This document shows positions 10,091-19,201 of a stretch of DNA of 64,000 bases, piece after piece (position 1 is the first letter of the stretch; every line of letters begins with the position of its first letter). The notes beneath the pieces are model-generated. The model searched no databases, was not told the origin of the DNA, and saw only the letters and a list, made by a program, of their open reading frames with translations. This stretch comes from Novipirellula caenicola (lineage in GTDB: Bacteria; Planctomycetota; Planctomycetia; Pirellulales; Pirellulaceae). The DNA lies in the NCBI RefSeq assembly GCF_039545035.1, contig NZ_BAABRO010000010.1:124001-188000 (forward strand), read 5' to 3'. Both the position numbers and the translations under genes were made by a program.

Positions 10091-13000
10091 CGACCAACGA
10101 ACAGGCTCTCCTAACGATTTTTCAAAGCGGTGATAAAGCGGCGATGCTGGAGTTCTTTCAAGGTATGAAGGAAGTGGACCGCGCATCGCTGCGTACAAAG
10201 TCCAAAGCATTGCTGAGGACCGCACCAACCGCGCACGTACAAACCAACGGTAGCAACCTCCATTTTGTGATACCGCCTCAGTTGCCGGCCGGAGGACTTG
10301 CCGTGTTTGCCACCGGGACTTTGTCGGATGTTGCCAAGCTGAACTGGAAATCACTGCCCAACGACGACGAACAGTTCCAGGTGATCGCGGACCGTCGACC
10401 GAATTGGACGCAGCGTTGGGTCGTGAAACTTTTAGACGATCGAAGGTATTGGCGAAATTGGAAGCTGGTCCGACGGTTAATACGAGCAGGTCTGTGCGAG
10501 AAGCCTGATCACCCGCACTACTACCTCGGGATGATTAGCGGGCTCGATGGCGGTTTCCGATCTGAGACCACAGTGGAATCCAAGTTACTCGAGGATCCCG
10601 ACTTGCTGGACGACGAGATATGGAAACTGTTCGAATACGAAGGAGGGGGCGACAACAGTTTGGCGAATGTCGATCGATCCTCGGACACATCATGGAAAGC
10701 GGCATTGTTATCATTGGCGAAAAGCAATCGCCTATCACGCGAGCGACTGATCGGTTGTACGTTTGACGCGTTGCAACGCGATTTCAACCACTACCGTGCG
10801 AAGTGGTTTACAAACTTTCATGATGAGTTGCAGTTGACTCAATCCGAGCGTGTTCAGTTTGCTCCCCGCTATCTGAGTCTGTTGGCGTGTACGACGCAGC
10901 CTATCGTGGCTTGGGCGTTCAAACATGTACAGAAAATCGACAAAGAATCTCCATACGCCTCCGCAGACCTGATCGCTGCGTTGATTCCTGTCCTGCAATC
11001 GCGACAAAAAGGAATTGTCAAAAACGCATTAAAACTTGTTTCTTCGGTTATCACTCGCGATCCGGAACACACGACGGCAGCAAGTCTGGCGGCGGCTGAG
11101 GCGTTGGCACACGAGGCTGCGGATGTGCAAGATGCGGCATGGCAATGGATCCAATCCAACGTCAACGATCCCCATCCGGAACTGCGAACTAAGGTGAGAG
11201 AGTATGTCGATTTACTGGCATCTTCGGTCCAACCAAGCGTGCAGCAGTGGTTGGCGGGCGAGGAAGCTGACACCGCATCCACCCCCCTCACTAATCCCGC
11301 GGCAGAGAATTCGACGTTGGCAGCGGGCATCGATTCGTCCGCGAGCGAAGTTCGACAACAGTACGATCCGCAGTGGTTACAGCTGTACTCAGTCGGTACC
11401 TTGATTGAAAACATCGCGTCGGGCAATCCGAACATTCCTGCAACACGATTCGATGGCACCGAGATCGCTCGACTGCGACCCGAGGACCAGCTTGAACCGG
11501 TAACTGATCTCGACGAATTGATCGACCTCTGTTCAAGCGTCTTGGAAGATCGCGGTCAGGTGGATGAAGCCGAATTGGCAATCGATGGGATCGCCCGACT
11601 CTGTGATCAACGCCCCGCCGATTTTGCACAGCGTGTCGCACCACTCGCAAAACGGACCGTTCAACTGATCAAACGAGATCTGTTTCCCTTCTGGGGACGT
11701 GGCACAGTGTCGGATTTGGCCGGCTGCATCTATGCCTGGGTCGAGGGTGAGGTACTCGGTCCGCAAGGTGAATATGAGATCCGCGACGGACAACCCTACT
11801 GCCACGTGGTCAAAGTCGACGGTCTACAGGGGCCGTTTCGCTACTGTAACCGCAACAAACCGCTTGCGGTATTGTCTGAACGCTGTCAACAACTTGCTAG
11901 GAAGATGGCGACCGGCACAGCCTCGACGCCGCTGAGCACTCCGACGCATCGAGGCGGCTGGATTGATCCACTCGTCTTGGTCGATCGAGTCCATACTTTG
12001 GCGGACGACTCACCCGCCGAAACCGACGTGGTCCTGGCGATCTTACGATTGGCACCCGATCGTCGAGCGGAAGCGCTCACAAAGCTGAAGCCGAGCAAGC
12101 AGAATTGGCGTCAAGCGATTCGATACGCCCTCGGCGCCCAAGGCATTACGATTGAAACCAACGAGCGTCTGTGGGTTGCTGCGGCCCGGGCACGATCACC
12201 GTGGAAATCGGATCCCGCGGTATCAGACGTCTTTCCCGAGCAAGGTCCGGATGCCGCCACGGCCGCCACCTATCGCTGGGCGCATCAGGCCAATAAATAC
12301 CGAACATGGTTGTCCGTGGCGAGCGAGCCTGCTTGCCCCGAATCGCACTCGAGTTCGCTGCCAAACGTTTCCGAACACCCCGCCGTCAGCTTCCACTTGC
12401 CGCATATCATCGCTTGGGAGGTAGGGCATTTTGCGGGCAACACGACTGATTCCGTCCGTGCCACCGCATCGTTATGGCCGATTGCTCGCGAGTCATATTT
12501 CGCTCGCGCTGCGGAGGCGTTCGCGGATAATCTCGATTGGCACGAAGCACGCTGGTACAACAGCCACTTATTGGAACCCATGTTGGATCCTGGGACGCCG
12601 CTTTTTGAGATGGCGACGCTTTGTTTGACCCTTGCATTGGCGGCCAAGGAACCCGGCGAGCAGCGTTTGGCAATCGATGTCGCAACGGTCGCAATTGAGG
12701 ACGGACGTTTGGGAACCGACAATTTGGGGACAGCCATGCGTGCATTGTTACCAGGTGGGATGATCAAGGCGGCCCGCTGGGCGAAATCGCTCGCCGACGT
12801 CGCGTCCGTGTCGGATCTGCATGCATTGGTCGTGCAAACCACACTACAAATGTGTCTGCAGGGTGATCCGACGAACTACCCACGTGACTTCGCCAAATTG
12901 CTTTCACTACTCAGACAGTTGACGCTCCAGCTAGAGACCGCCGTTGGTGACGTCGACTGCCGCACGACACTCAGTGCGATCCGCGGAACAGGACAAGCCA

Positions 13001-13110
13001 GCAAGTTAGCCAAGCAGTTGCTGGCGATTGAATCCGCCGTGGCAAGCGACAAAGTGGTCGCTGCGCAGCACCAAGCAATCAACTGCCGCGTGAAACACCG
13101 AGGACGTTAA
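10087..13110 (+). CDS. Large DUF6493-like helical-repeat protein coupled to SWIM gene
   Basis: 1007 residues, no signal peptide or membrane segment. The N-terminal half (~110-370) reads as helical repeats with HEAT-like wording, for example LTQSERVQFAPRYLSLLAC followed by a run on random-order Leu/Ala-rich helices. The second half (~590-950) has a W-rich region and further helical repeats. Length, composition and position behind a SWIM gene fit the DUF6493 proteins, which recur next to SWIM genes in Bacteroidetes and actinobacteria; their function is unknown. The start ATG overlaps the SWIM stop by four bases. No MoxR-type AAA ATPase or von Willebrand A gene is near, although such partners often accompany SWIM/DUF6493 genes. 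The family name is my best recollection. Confidence 0.72.
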   Translation: MTTNEQALLTIFQSGDKAAMLEFFQGMKEVDRASLRTKSKALLRTAPTAHVQTNGSNLHFVIPPQLPAGGLAVFATGTLSDVAKLNWKSLPNDDEQFQVIADRRPNWTQRWVVKLLDDRRYWRNWKLVRRLIRAGLCEKPDHPHYYLGMISGLDGGFRSETTVESKLLEDPDLLDDEIWKLFEYEGGGDNSLANVDRSSDTSWKAALLSLAKSNRLSRERLIGCTFDALQRDFNHYRAKWFTNFHDELQLTQSERVQFAPRYLSLLACTTQPIVAWAFKHVQKIDKESPYASADLIAALIPVLQSRQKGIVKNALKLVSSVITRDPEHTTAASLAAAEALAHEAADVQDAAWQWIQSNVNDPHPELRTKVREYVDLLASSVQPSVQQWLAGEEADTASTPLTNPAAENSTLAAGIDSSASEVRQQYDPQWLQLYSVGTLIENIASGNPNIPATRFDGTEIARLRPEDQLEPVTDLDELIDLCSSVLEDRGQVDEAELAIDGIARLCDQRPADFAQRVAPLAKRTVQLIKRDLFPFWGRGTVSDLAGCIYAWVEGEVLGPQGEYEIRDGQPYCHVVKVDGLQGPFRYCNRNKPLAVLSERCQQLARKMATGTASTPLSTPTHRGGWIDPLVLVDRVHTLADDSPAETDVVLAILRLAPDRRAEALTKLKPSKQNWRQAIRYALGAQGITIETNERLWVAAARARSPWKSDPAVSDVFPEQGPDAATAATYRWAHQANKYRTWLSVASEPACPESHSSSLPNVSEHPAVSFHLPHIIAWEVGHFAGNTTDSVRATASLWPIARESYFARAAEAFADNLDWHEARWYNSHLLEPMLDPGTPLFEMATLCLTLALAAKEPGEQRLAIDVATVAIEDGRLGTDNLGTAMRALLPGGMIKAARWAKSLADVASVSDLHALVVQTTLQMCLQGDPTNYPRDFAKLLSLLRQLTLQLETAVGDVDCRTTLSAIRGTGQASKLAKQLLAIESAVASDKVVAAQHQAINCRVKHRGR

Positions 13111-13209
13111 CGCGAGAAACCTCGGTCATACGCCTAATGCGATCGACTTTCGCACTAAACGCGTGGTATTTACAGCGATGCTTCGCGAGCCCCCCGGTAA
13201 ATTCCGAAT

Positions 13210-13260
13210 GTTTTACTCGCTGCAACCGGGCGGGCTCTGCGGCGCACCGCTACAAATGCG
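13210..13260 (-). repeat. Rearranged relative of the dispersed A/B repeat (copy C)
   Basis: GTTTTACTCGCTGCAAC (13210-13226) is the exact reverse complement of 17718-17734 at the head of copy B. The bases that follow (GGGCGGGCTCTGCGGCGCACC) instead resemble the middle of copies A and B in direct orientation. So the element has the same parts as A and B but with one part flipped. It lies in the 227-bp gap between the DUF6493-like gene and aroG, which converge. Confidence 0.6.
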
Positions 13261-13337
13261 GCCCAGACAGCGTCAAGGTAGATGGCATTGAACCTTCGCT
13301 CCAACCTAGACGTTTTCGTGCCCTCGGCATTCCAAAA

Positions 13338-14405
13338 TTACTTGCCGCGGCGTGACTCGACCGCATCACTGAGGTCTTGCAGGATGGCCACGGTTTCGTC
13401 CCAACCGATACAGGCGTCGGTGATGCTCTTGCCTCGGACCAGGTTCCCATCGCTGAGGCTCTGGTTGCCTTCGACCAAATTGCTCTCGATCATCACGCCC
13501 ATGATGCGGTGGTCACCATCGCCCACTTGGCTGCAGATGTCTCGGCACACGTAGCGTTGACGTGTGTATTTTTTGCGACTGTTTGCGTGGCTGGTATCGA
13601 TCATGATCCGTGGCGTCAAATTTGCTTTTTTCAACAAATCCGACGCGGCATCGATGCTGGCGGCGTCATAGTTAGTGTGAATCCCGCCTCGCATGATGAC
13701 GTGACAATCGCTGTTGCCGGACGTGGCGAAGATCGCCGACGTGCCTTCTTTGGTGACGGACAAGAAATGGTGCGGACGCGACGCCGAGCAGATTGCATCG
13801 ACGGCAATTTGCACGTTGCCGCTGGTTCCATTTTTAAAGCCGACTGGGCACGACAACCCGGATGCGAGTTCACGATGCCCCTGGCTCTCGGTCGTGCGAG
13901 CCCCAATGGCTCCCCAACCGACGAGGTCCGCGATGTATTGGGGACTGATCAGGTCCAAAAATTCGGTACCGGTCGGCAGCCCCATCGCGTTGATGTCACG
14001 CAGCAAACCACGAGCGGTTCGCAGTCCACGGTTGATCTCGAAGCTATCATCCAAACCGGGGTCATTGATCAACCCTTTCCAGCCCACAGTGGTACGCGGT
14101 TTCTCAAAATAGACTCGCATCACGATCAACAGGTTGTCTTGATGCTTTTGTTGTTCGACCGCCAGATTTTGGGCGTACTCGATCGCGGCCTCCGGATCGT
14201 GGATCGAACAGGGGCCAACGACGACGACCAACCGGTCATCTTCTTCGCGAAGCACTCGCTGGATCCCCGCCCGAGCGCTGGAAACGGTTTCAGCCACATC
14301 GGCTTCGACCGGGATCTCTGCCATCAACTCTTTGGGCGGCATCAACTGCTTGATCTCGTTGATGCGGAGATCGTCGGTGGCAGGCGTTTGGGTTTTCTCG
14401 GTCAT
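13338..14405 (-). CDS. aroG: 3-deoxy-7-phosphoheptulonate (DAHP) synthase, class I
   Basis: 355 residues, the usual length of E. coli AroF/G/H enzymes. It catalyses condensation of phosphoenolpyruvate and erythrose 4-phosphate, the first step of the shikimate pathway, in the cytosol. Near-invariant motifs are all present: DLRINEIKQLMPP at the N-terminus, VVVGPCSIHDPEAA, RVYFEKPRTTVGWKG, GAIGARTTESQGHRELASG, CPVGFKNGTSG, MIDTSHANSRKKY and VEGNQSL followed by GKSITDACIGW. The metal-binding Cys, His and Glu lie in these motifs. The N-terminal extension before the barrel is the part that carries amino-acid feedback in E. coli. It stands alone, and the upstream gap holds an inverted repeat. Confidence 0.97.
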   Translation of the reverse strand: MTEKTQTPATDDLRINEIKQLMPPKELMAEIPVEADVAETVSSARAGIQRVLREEDDRLVVVVGPCSIHDPEAAIEYAQNLAVEQQKHQDNLLIVMRVYFEKPRTTVGWKGLINDPGLDDSFEINRGLRTARGLLRDINAMGLPTGTEFLDLISPQYIADLVGWGAIGARTTESQGHRELASGLSCPVGFKNGTSGNVQIAVDAICSASRPHHFLSVTKEGTSAIFATSGNSDCHVIMRGGIHTNYDAASIDAASDLLKKANLTPRIMIDTSHANSRKKYTRQRYVCRDICSQVGDGDHRIMGVMIESNLVEGNQSLSDGNLVRGKSITDACIGWDETVAILQDLSDAVESRRGK

Positions 14406-14526
14406 CGCGTCGTCAGGTTGGAATCGGATTCAATTCGAAAGTGTTGACTATCGTTGATGGACGCAAAAGATCAACCGGGGATCGAATTTGGACCCGTTTA
14501 AGACAGGGAAATAAGCTGGAAACGTT

Positions 14527-14633
14527 GATACGACCGCTATATTATCGCATCGGCCCGAGGCGGCCACATTGCAGCAACCCCACACCGACCAAGCGTAGTA
14601 CGGGTCGTTTTGTGTCGACGCAGCGGTCGTATC
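14527..14633. repeat. Perfect 12-bp inverted repeat upstream of aroG
   Basis: GATACGACCGCT (14527-14538) and AGCGGTCGTATC (14622-14633) are perfect inverse copies about 83 bases apart. The inner flank of the right arm (CGTTTTGTGTCGACGCAGC, 14607-14625) also resembles 17783-17801 downstream of copy B of the dispersed repeat. It occupies the 475-bp gap between the divergently transcribed aroG and rhomboid genes. It could be a regulatory structure or another palindromic repeat. The rest of the gap shows no gene. Confidence 0.6.
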
Positions 14634-14880
14634 GCACCTATTGTATCTAGGACGCCCCCTTTCAACAGCAGCCGTTCTGCCTCAGGTGGCACCGTGACCC
14701 CCGCTGGTTTTCCGCGATGATCAGGTTGCACCAATCCCTCTCAGCCGGACGTTGCGGCGGCGGACTCGCCCCCGAAGCCCCAACACCACCTGCAAGCGAT
14801 ATACAGCTACCGGACGAAGGTTCAAGTGATGCGAATGGGGGCGGATTGCTAAATCAACGCACCGCAGCGAAGATGGGAAG

Positions 14881-15780
14881 ATGGAAAATCAGCCGCCCGG
14901 TGAAGCAATTGTGCTCCGAACCAGTCGATCGAACGAGTGTTTCGAGGCACGGCTCGTGCTGATGGCTGCTGGGTTCGCTGCCGAGGCCGTTTCTCGCGAT
15001 GGCGCATGGCTTCTGGTCGTTGCCCCGCAAAATCGGGACGCCGCGATCGCCGAATTGGAAGCCTATCGCGCCGAAAACAACGATCGAACCGCTCGCGTGA
15101 CCACGTCCGATCCGGTTTACGAAGGGGCCACGGTGGCGGTTTTCGTTTATTCCTGCGTCCTGATGCTGGTGGCCGTTTTAGCAGCCAAATCGACATTCGG
15201 ACTGGAATGGTTCCAAGCGGGACGAATGCACGCGGGCAGCGTCGTTGGCGGCCAGTGGTGGCGGATGCTCACGGCCCTGACCCTGCATCTGGACGCTGCC
15301 CACCTGATGGGCAATCTGTTGTTTGGAACTGTCTTTGGTTTGCTGGCCGGCCGATCATTGGGGGGCGGGGTGGCCTGGTTGGGAATCGTGATCGCTGGCG
15401 GCATGGGCAATGGCATGAACGCCTGGGCCCAGCCCGCAGCGCATACTTCGATCGGGGCCTCGACGGCCGTGTTCGCCGCACTTGGCATGATCGTTTCTCA
15501 CGGGCTTCGCCGCTGGGCCGCGTCGCAAGAAAAACCATTCAAACGATGGAGTCCGCTGATCGGCGGAATTCTGTTGTTCGCGTTCACCGGCGTTGGTGGC
15601 GAACGGACCGATGTGCTTGCCCATGTCACCGGTTTCTTTGCCGGAATGTTGATCGGTTGGATCGGTAGCCGAGTCCCCAATCGATGGTTGGCCAATCGGT
15701 TCGTGCAATACTCGGCTGGCGTCATCGCCATCGCATTGCTCGTGGTGGCCTGGGCCACCGGGCTGACCGTGGCGATGTAG
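14881..15780 (+). CDS. Rhomboid-family intramembrane serine protease
   Basis: 299 residues. The first ~75 residues are soluble and resemble the small DUF2007-type sensor domain (EARLVLMAAGFAAEA, WLLVVAP). A six-helix rhomboid core follows. It has the HxxxN-type motif in HLMGNLLFGTVFG, the nucleophile in SIGASTAVFAALG (G-x-S-T), and the catalytic His in HVTGFFAGMLIGW in the last helix. Rhomboids cleave transmembrane substrates within the bilayer; the substrate here is unknown. The start ATG follows GAAGATGGG a short distance upstream. It is divergent from aroG and precedes a sulfatase gene by about 177 bp, so it is probably its own unit. Confidence 0.93.
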   Translation: MENQPPGEAIVLRTSRSNECFEARLVLMAAGFAAEAVSRDGAWLLVVAPQNRDAAIAELEAYRAENNDRTARVTTSDPVYEGATVAVFVYSCVLMLVAVLAAKSTFGLEWFQAGRMHAGSVVGGQWWRMLTALTLHLDAAHLMGNLLFGTVFGLLAGRSLGGGVAWLGIVIAGGMGNGMNAWAQPAAHTSIGASTAVFAALGMIVSHGLRRWAASQEKPFKRWSPLIGGILLFAFTGVGGERTDVLAHVTGFFAGMLIGWIGSRVPNRWLANRFVQYSAGVIAIALLVVAWATGLTVAM

Positions 15781-15957
15781 GGGCGTCGGCTTCGTGCCAC
15801 AATGTCCGTGTGCCTGGTTATGATGACACGCCTACGCCGCAGAGCAATTTCGGTAAACGACATCGTTCGAGCGATCGCATTGTTTGGTGAATCCCACTCG
15901 CGCGACGTCGTCCGCACAACACGATTATCCCATTCGCATCCACTGCACGTCCTCAAC

Positions 15958-17571
15958 ATGCATACATTTACTTTCCTGCGACGCTTCCGCGCATATGACC
16001 TCCGAGTACCGGCGATCTTACTTCTCTTTGGCATTGCCATATCCGCCGACGTCAACGCAGCAAACCGTCCTAACATCGTGTTGATGGTTGCCGATGACAT
16101 GGGGTACTCGGATCCCGGGTGTTTCGGAGGTGAAATTGCAACTCCTAACATTGATCAACTTGCCCACGAAGGCGTTCGCCTCACTCATTTCTACAACGGT
16201 GGCATGTGCGTGGTGTCGCGAGCGATGATGTTTAGTGGCCAGTGGTGGCCGGCGGCGTTGCCGGCCTTCAACGAATTGGATCTCTTGCCCGAACAACTCC
16301 ATGACTCGGGGTATCGATCGGCGCTGATCGGAAAATGGCATCTTGATGGTCATCCGATGGATCATGGTTTTGATCACTTTTTTGGTTTCTTGACCGGGTT
16401 TGCCGACCATTTCGCGGGAGCCCCCAGTTATCGGATCGATCGCAAACCGTTTCGCGATTTTGGCGATGACTTTTACAGCAGCGATGCACTGAGCGACCGG
16501 GCAATCAAATTCATCCATGACGCAGCCAAACAACAACCTGCCGCTCCCTTCTTTTTGTGTTTGAGTTACCAATCGCCACACAACCCGCTGCAAGCACCAC
16601 GTGAAGACATCATGAAGTACCGAGGCAGGTATGCCGCCGGTTGGCAGGCCGTGCGGGAAGCACGGTTCGAACGACAAAAGGAACTTGGACTGATCGCGGA
16701 CGACGCCGTCCTGCCAGCGTACCCGCAGAATCTGCCGGACTGGAATTCGCTGAGCGAAGAACAACGTGACCTGGAAGACCTGCGAATGTCGGTGTTTGCT
16801 GCCATGGTCGAGCGAATGGATCACGGAATCGGTCGGGTCATGGATGCGGTTCGATCCAGCGGTTTCGGGGAGAACACGTTGGTGCTGTTCCTTAGCGATA
16901 ATGGCAGCGATTCGTTTTCGGTCTTGGATGATGCGATGTTACAAAGCGATCGTTTGCCAGGAGACCGCGGATCCAATTGGCAACTCGGCACCGGTTGGGC
17001 TTACGCCAGCGTCACACCGTGGCGGATGTACAAGATTGGCCAGCACGCTGGAGGAGTAACAACCGGTGCAGTCGCTTGGTGGCCAGGACACACGGGGACG
17101 GCGGGTCGCATCGATTCACGCCCCGTGCATGTGGTCGATGTGTTGCCAACGCTGCTCGATTTGATTGGCAACGATGCGCCGAGCGCTGCCGGCGAATCGT
17201 TTCTGCCGCTGCTGCAGGACCGTGCCTGGCAGCGAGAACAACCGCTTTATTTCCAGTACATGGACAACCGTGCGATTCGCACCGACCGATGGACGTTGGC
17301 CGAAGTTGATGGTGCCGGTTGGCAATTACTGGACAATCAAACCGATCCGCTGGAAACAACCGATTTGGCCGTAGAAAAACCAGAACTGGTCGGCGAACTG
17401 AACGCAAAATGGTTGGCATGGTGGCAAGAACAAAGCGGCAGCCCCAATTATCAACCACAATCGACCAAACACAGCCCGCACTACCATCCCCAAGGTGATC
17501 GCGGAACCGGAGTGCGTTACGTTCCAAGTGCGATGCCGAAGCGATTGTCCGCTCGTTACGCAACCCCTTAG
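15958..17571 (+). CDS. Secreted sulfatase with atypical formylglycine motif
   Basis: 537 residues from ATG 15958, which places a Sec signal peptide at the start (cleavage likely after DVNA). Alkaline-phosphatase-fold sulfatase motifs are clear: NRPNIVLMVADDMGYSD (metal Asp pair), IGKWHLDGH, SYQSPHNPL and LSDNGSDS. The family hydrolyses sulfate esters of polysaccharides or other substrates outside the cytoplasm. The position of the maturation motif reads MCVVSRAMMFSG (Cys 84), so the usual third-position Pro or Ala of C-x-P/A-x-R is Val. Either a maturing enzyme tolerates this or the enzyme is less active. The upstream in-frame start at 15802 is unlikely because it would bury the signal peptide. 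Confidence 0.93.
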   Translation: MHTFTFLRRFRAYDLRVPAILLLFGIAISADVNAANRPNIVLMVADDMGYSDPGCFGGEIATPNIDQLAHEGVRLTHFYNGGMCVVSRAMMFSGQWWPAALPAFNELDLLPEQLHDSGYRSALIGKWHLDGHPMDHGFDHFFGFLTGFADHFAGAPSYRIDRKPFRDFGDDFYSSDALSDRAIKFIHDAAKQQPAAPFFLCLSYQSPHNPLQAPREDIMKYRGRYAAGWQAVREARFERQKELGLIADDAVLPAYPQNLPDWNSLSEEQRDLEDLRMSVFAAMVERMDHGIGRVMDAVRSSGFGENTLVLFLSDNGSDSFSVLDDAMLQSDRLPGDRGSNWQLGTGWAYASVTPWRMYKIGQHAGGVTTGAVAWWPGHTGTAGRIDSRPVHVVDVLPTLLDLIGNDAPSAAGESFLPLLQDRAWQREQPLYFQYMDNRAIRTDRWTLAEVDGAGWQLLDNQTDPLETTDLAVEKPELVGELNAKWLAWWQEQSGSPNYQPQSTKHSPHYHPQGDRGTGVRYVPSAMPKRLSARYATP

Positions 17572-17723
17572 CTCGCTGCGAGCAGTTGCAAGCCAACGGC
17601 CATTTGCCCTAGCGAATCCGATCACGGGAACGGTTCACTGTCACCTACTCTGCGTGACGCTCGCAGCGCAAGCCCCATGCTATCTACTTTGGATCGCGGT
17701 GCGACGCAAGCCGTTCAGTTGCA

Positions 17724-17786
17724 GCGAGTAAAACGTTCGACATTGACCGGGCGGCTCGCGCCGCTCCGCTATAAAACCATCCGTTT
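17724..17786 (+). repeat. Dispersed intergenic repeat, copy B
   Basis: Begins GCGAGTAAAACGTTCGA and parallels copy A at 6938-7000 in direct orientation. It also includes upstream bases (17718-17734) found inverted at 13210-13226. It is followed by GTTTCGTGTCGACGCAGC, which recurs near 14607. It lies in the 299-bp gap between the sulfatase and the minus-strand 377-residue gene, which converge. No gene is seen in the gap. Confidence 0.72.
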
Positions 17787-17870
17787 CGTGTCGACGCAGC
17801 AGGCATCGGGCATCCGCTATCCGGACACGAACGTTCCCAAGAAGTCATTGAGCGGACAGCGGCGTCTCCG

Positions 17871-19004
17871 CTACATTCGCCCAACAACCACCCCAATGAT
17901 GTACAGCGAAGTTTCGACGGGTTTGACGGAATACTGCGTCACTCCGTTTCTCGTTTCGATTTTGACGAAATTGTCACCCTTCTTTTCCAAGGTGATGCCG
18001 CCACCGGACACCGACGATGCCGCTTCGATCTTGGTGTTCGCAGGGTCTTGCGAAGTCCAGCTCATCGTTGGATTGCTGCCTATCAAAAAGCCGACCTTGC
18101 GTTGTGCAATCAGTCCCTGTCGGCCAAAGAAGAAGGCATGGTCATACCCTGGTTGAAACTCTAGCTTGCGATGCTGGGCCAACCTCACAAGCCCCGATTT
18201 GAACCATGCCCCGGGATCGATCTCAACCCATCCAGCGGACTCAAAGTCAATGGAAAAACTTTGCAGTTGCTCATCGCCGAGCGTAATCGTGTTGTTATCC
18301 GGTAACTTGGCTTGCAATTGATAAGGGCCAACAAGCAGCGATTGCTTGACTTCGGAGTTTTGATTGTTGGCGAATAAAAATTTCACCCCGAGATCGTCGG
18401 TTGTCGAAGCGGTCCAATCATTTGGCATCGAAGACACCGCCCAAATCATTCGCCACTGCAAGCGAAGCGATGCGTCGCGGACCTTTGTCCATCCGTCAGG
18501 CGGATTGCCCGAGTCGACCGGAGATCCCGGCGGCGTTTGGACGGCGTGTCGTGCCGCATCAATCTCCGTCTGAATCATTGGATCCGAGCTGCTGATGAGC
18601 TTCAAGAACGTGACGTAATTATTCGTAAAACTATCGCCCGGGATATAAGGGGTTTCCGCCGACCTTGATGCGGGCATCAAATCGCAGAATTGATATTGCC
18701 CCGACGAAATCTCCCCAGGAACCGTAATTTGCCAATCCCAGGGAGTAGCGGCCAACATCGGTTGGATGATGGGAGCTGCTGTGGGATCAAGCATCTCGGC
18801 AGCATGAGCCGAAAACGCGGCTGATTTGAGGGGATCCTTTGCAGATCGCATCATCGCCGACAAAATGGGTGAGGCGTCCATGGCTGAAAGATCCCGCTTG
18901 AGTTCGCTTGACGTATCTTTTTCATGGGGTTTTTGCGCAGCAAGCACTCCGCACTGGAGGCTGATCAAACAGAGCAACGCACTTAGAACTTGTCGCGGCG
19001 GCAT
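17871..19004 (-). CDS. Exported protein of unknown function, paralogue of neighbour
   Basis: 377 residues from the ATG at 19004, which has AAGGG a few bases upstream and opens a Sec signal (VLSALLCLISLQCGVLAAQ). I do not recognise the family. It shares an overall plan with the gene just upstream: a PPDGWTKVRDAS...LQW block, a central beta-rich region, the motif DPGAWFKSGLV, an FFFGRQGLIAQRKVGF block and a hydrophobic C-terminus SLYIIGVVVGRM. The neighbour has PRGWAKVADGAGNLQW, TPGAWYDGGFI, LFGKNGLLSTQVAG and DPLIVGVMVAF at the equivalent places. So the two are tandem divergent copies. The hydrophobic tail may insert in a membrane. The Cys of the signal region is not in a convincing lipobox. 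Confidence 0.8.
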   Translation of the reverse strand: MPPRQVLSALLCLISLQCGVLAAQKPHEKDTSSELKRDLSAMDASPILSAMMRSAKDPLKSAAFSAHAAEMLDPTAAPIIQPMLAATPWDWQITVPGEISSGQYQFCDLMPASRSAETPYIPGDSFTNNYVTFLKLISSSDPMIQTEIDAARHAVQTPPGSPVDSGNPPDGWTKVRDASLRLQWRMIWAVSSMPNDWTASTTDDLGVKFLFANNQNSEVKQSLLVGPYQLQAKLPDNNTITLGDEQLQSFSIDFESAGWVEIDPGAWFKSGLVRLAQHRKLEFQPGYDHAFFFGRQGLIAQRKVGFLIGSNPTMSWTSQDPANTKIEAASSVSGGGITLEKKGDNFVKIETRNGVTQYSVKPVETSLYIIGVVVGRM

Positions 19005-19117
19005 AATGGCCCTTTTTTTCGTCTCGTTGACTTGTGAAACGATCGCCCCAGCGTGGGGATGCGTGCGGCAAGCCATTTGCCAACTGCAGGCACGTTGCAG
19101 CGTCTCATGTGCGAGTC

Positions 19118-19141
19118 TGGGCCTCGGATTCCCGAGGCCCA
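19118..19141. terminator. Strong hairpin between the two exported paralogues
   Basis: TGGGCCTCGG and CCGAGGCCCA form a perfect 10-bp GC-rich stem with a 4-base loop. It lies between the stop of the upstream paralogue (19202) and the start of the downstream one (19004), both on the minus strand. There is no U-tract on the minus-strand side, so it could be an attenuator or RNA-stability element instead of a simple terminator. Confidence 0.55.
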
Positions 19142-19201
19142 AAACGTTTCGTCCACCTATTGCGGATGCACGCCCAGGCCTTGCATCGCGATACGTTGGC
19201 T

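Noticed and set aside
13377-14447. 356-codon plus-strand ORF opposite aroG
   Set aside because: It lies almost exactly antisense to a fully conserved DAHP synthase gene. Its protein has no recognisable motif and its reading is explained by the high GC and codon bias of aroG.
14937-15668. 243-codon ORF in another frame of the rhomboid gene
   Set aside because: The rhomboid frame has catalytic motifs and membrane helices; this frame is Arg-rich shadow.
5000-15780. Horizontal island containing the SWIM-DUF6493 pair
   Set aside because: No integrase, tRNA or attachment-site duplication was seen, and base composition looks similar to the neighbours; repeats alone are not enough.
18950-19004. Lipoprotein signal in the 377-residue exported protein
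   Set aside because: The Cys is preceded by S-L-Q, not a normal lipobox, and a better cleavage site VLA-A follows it.
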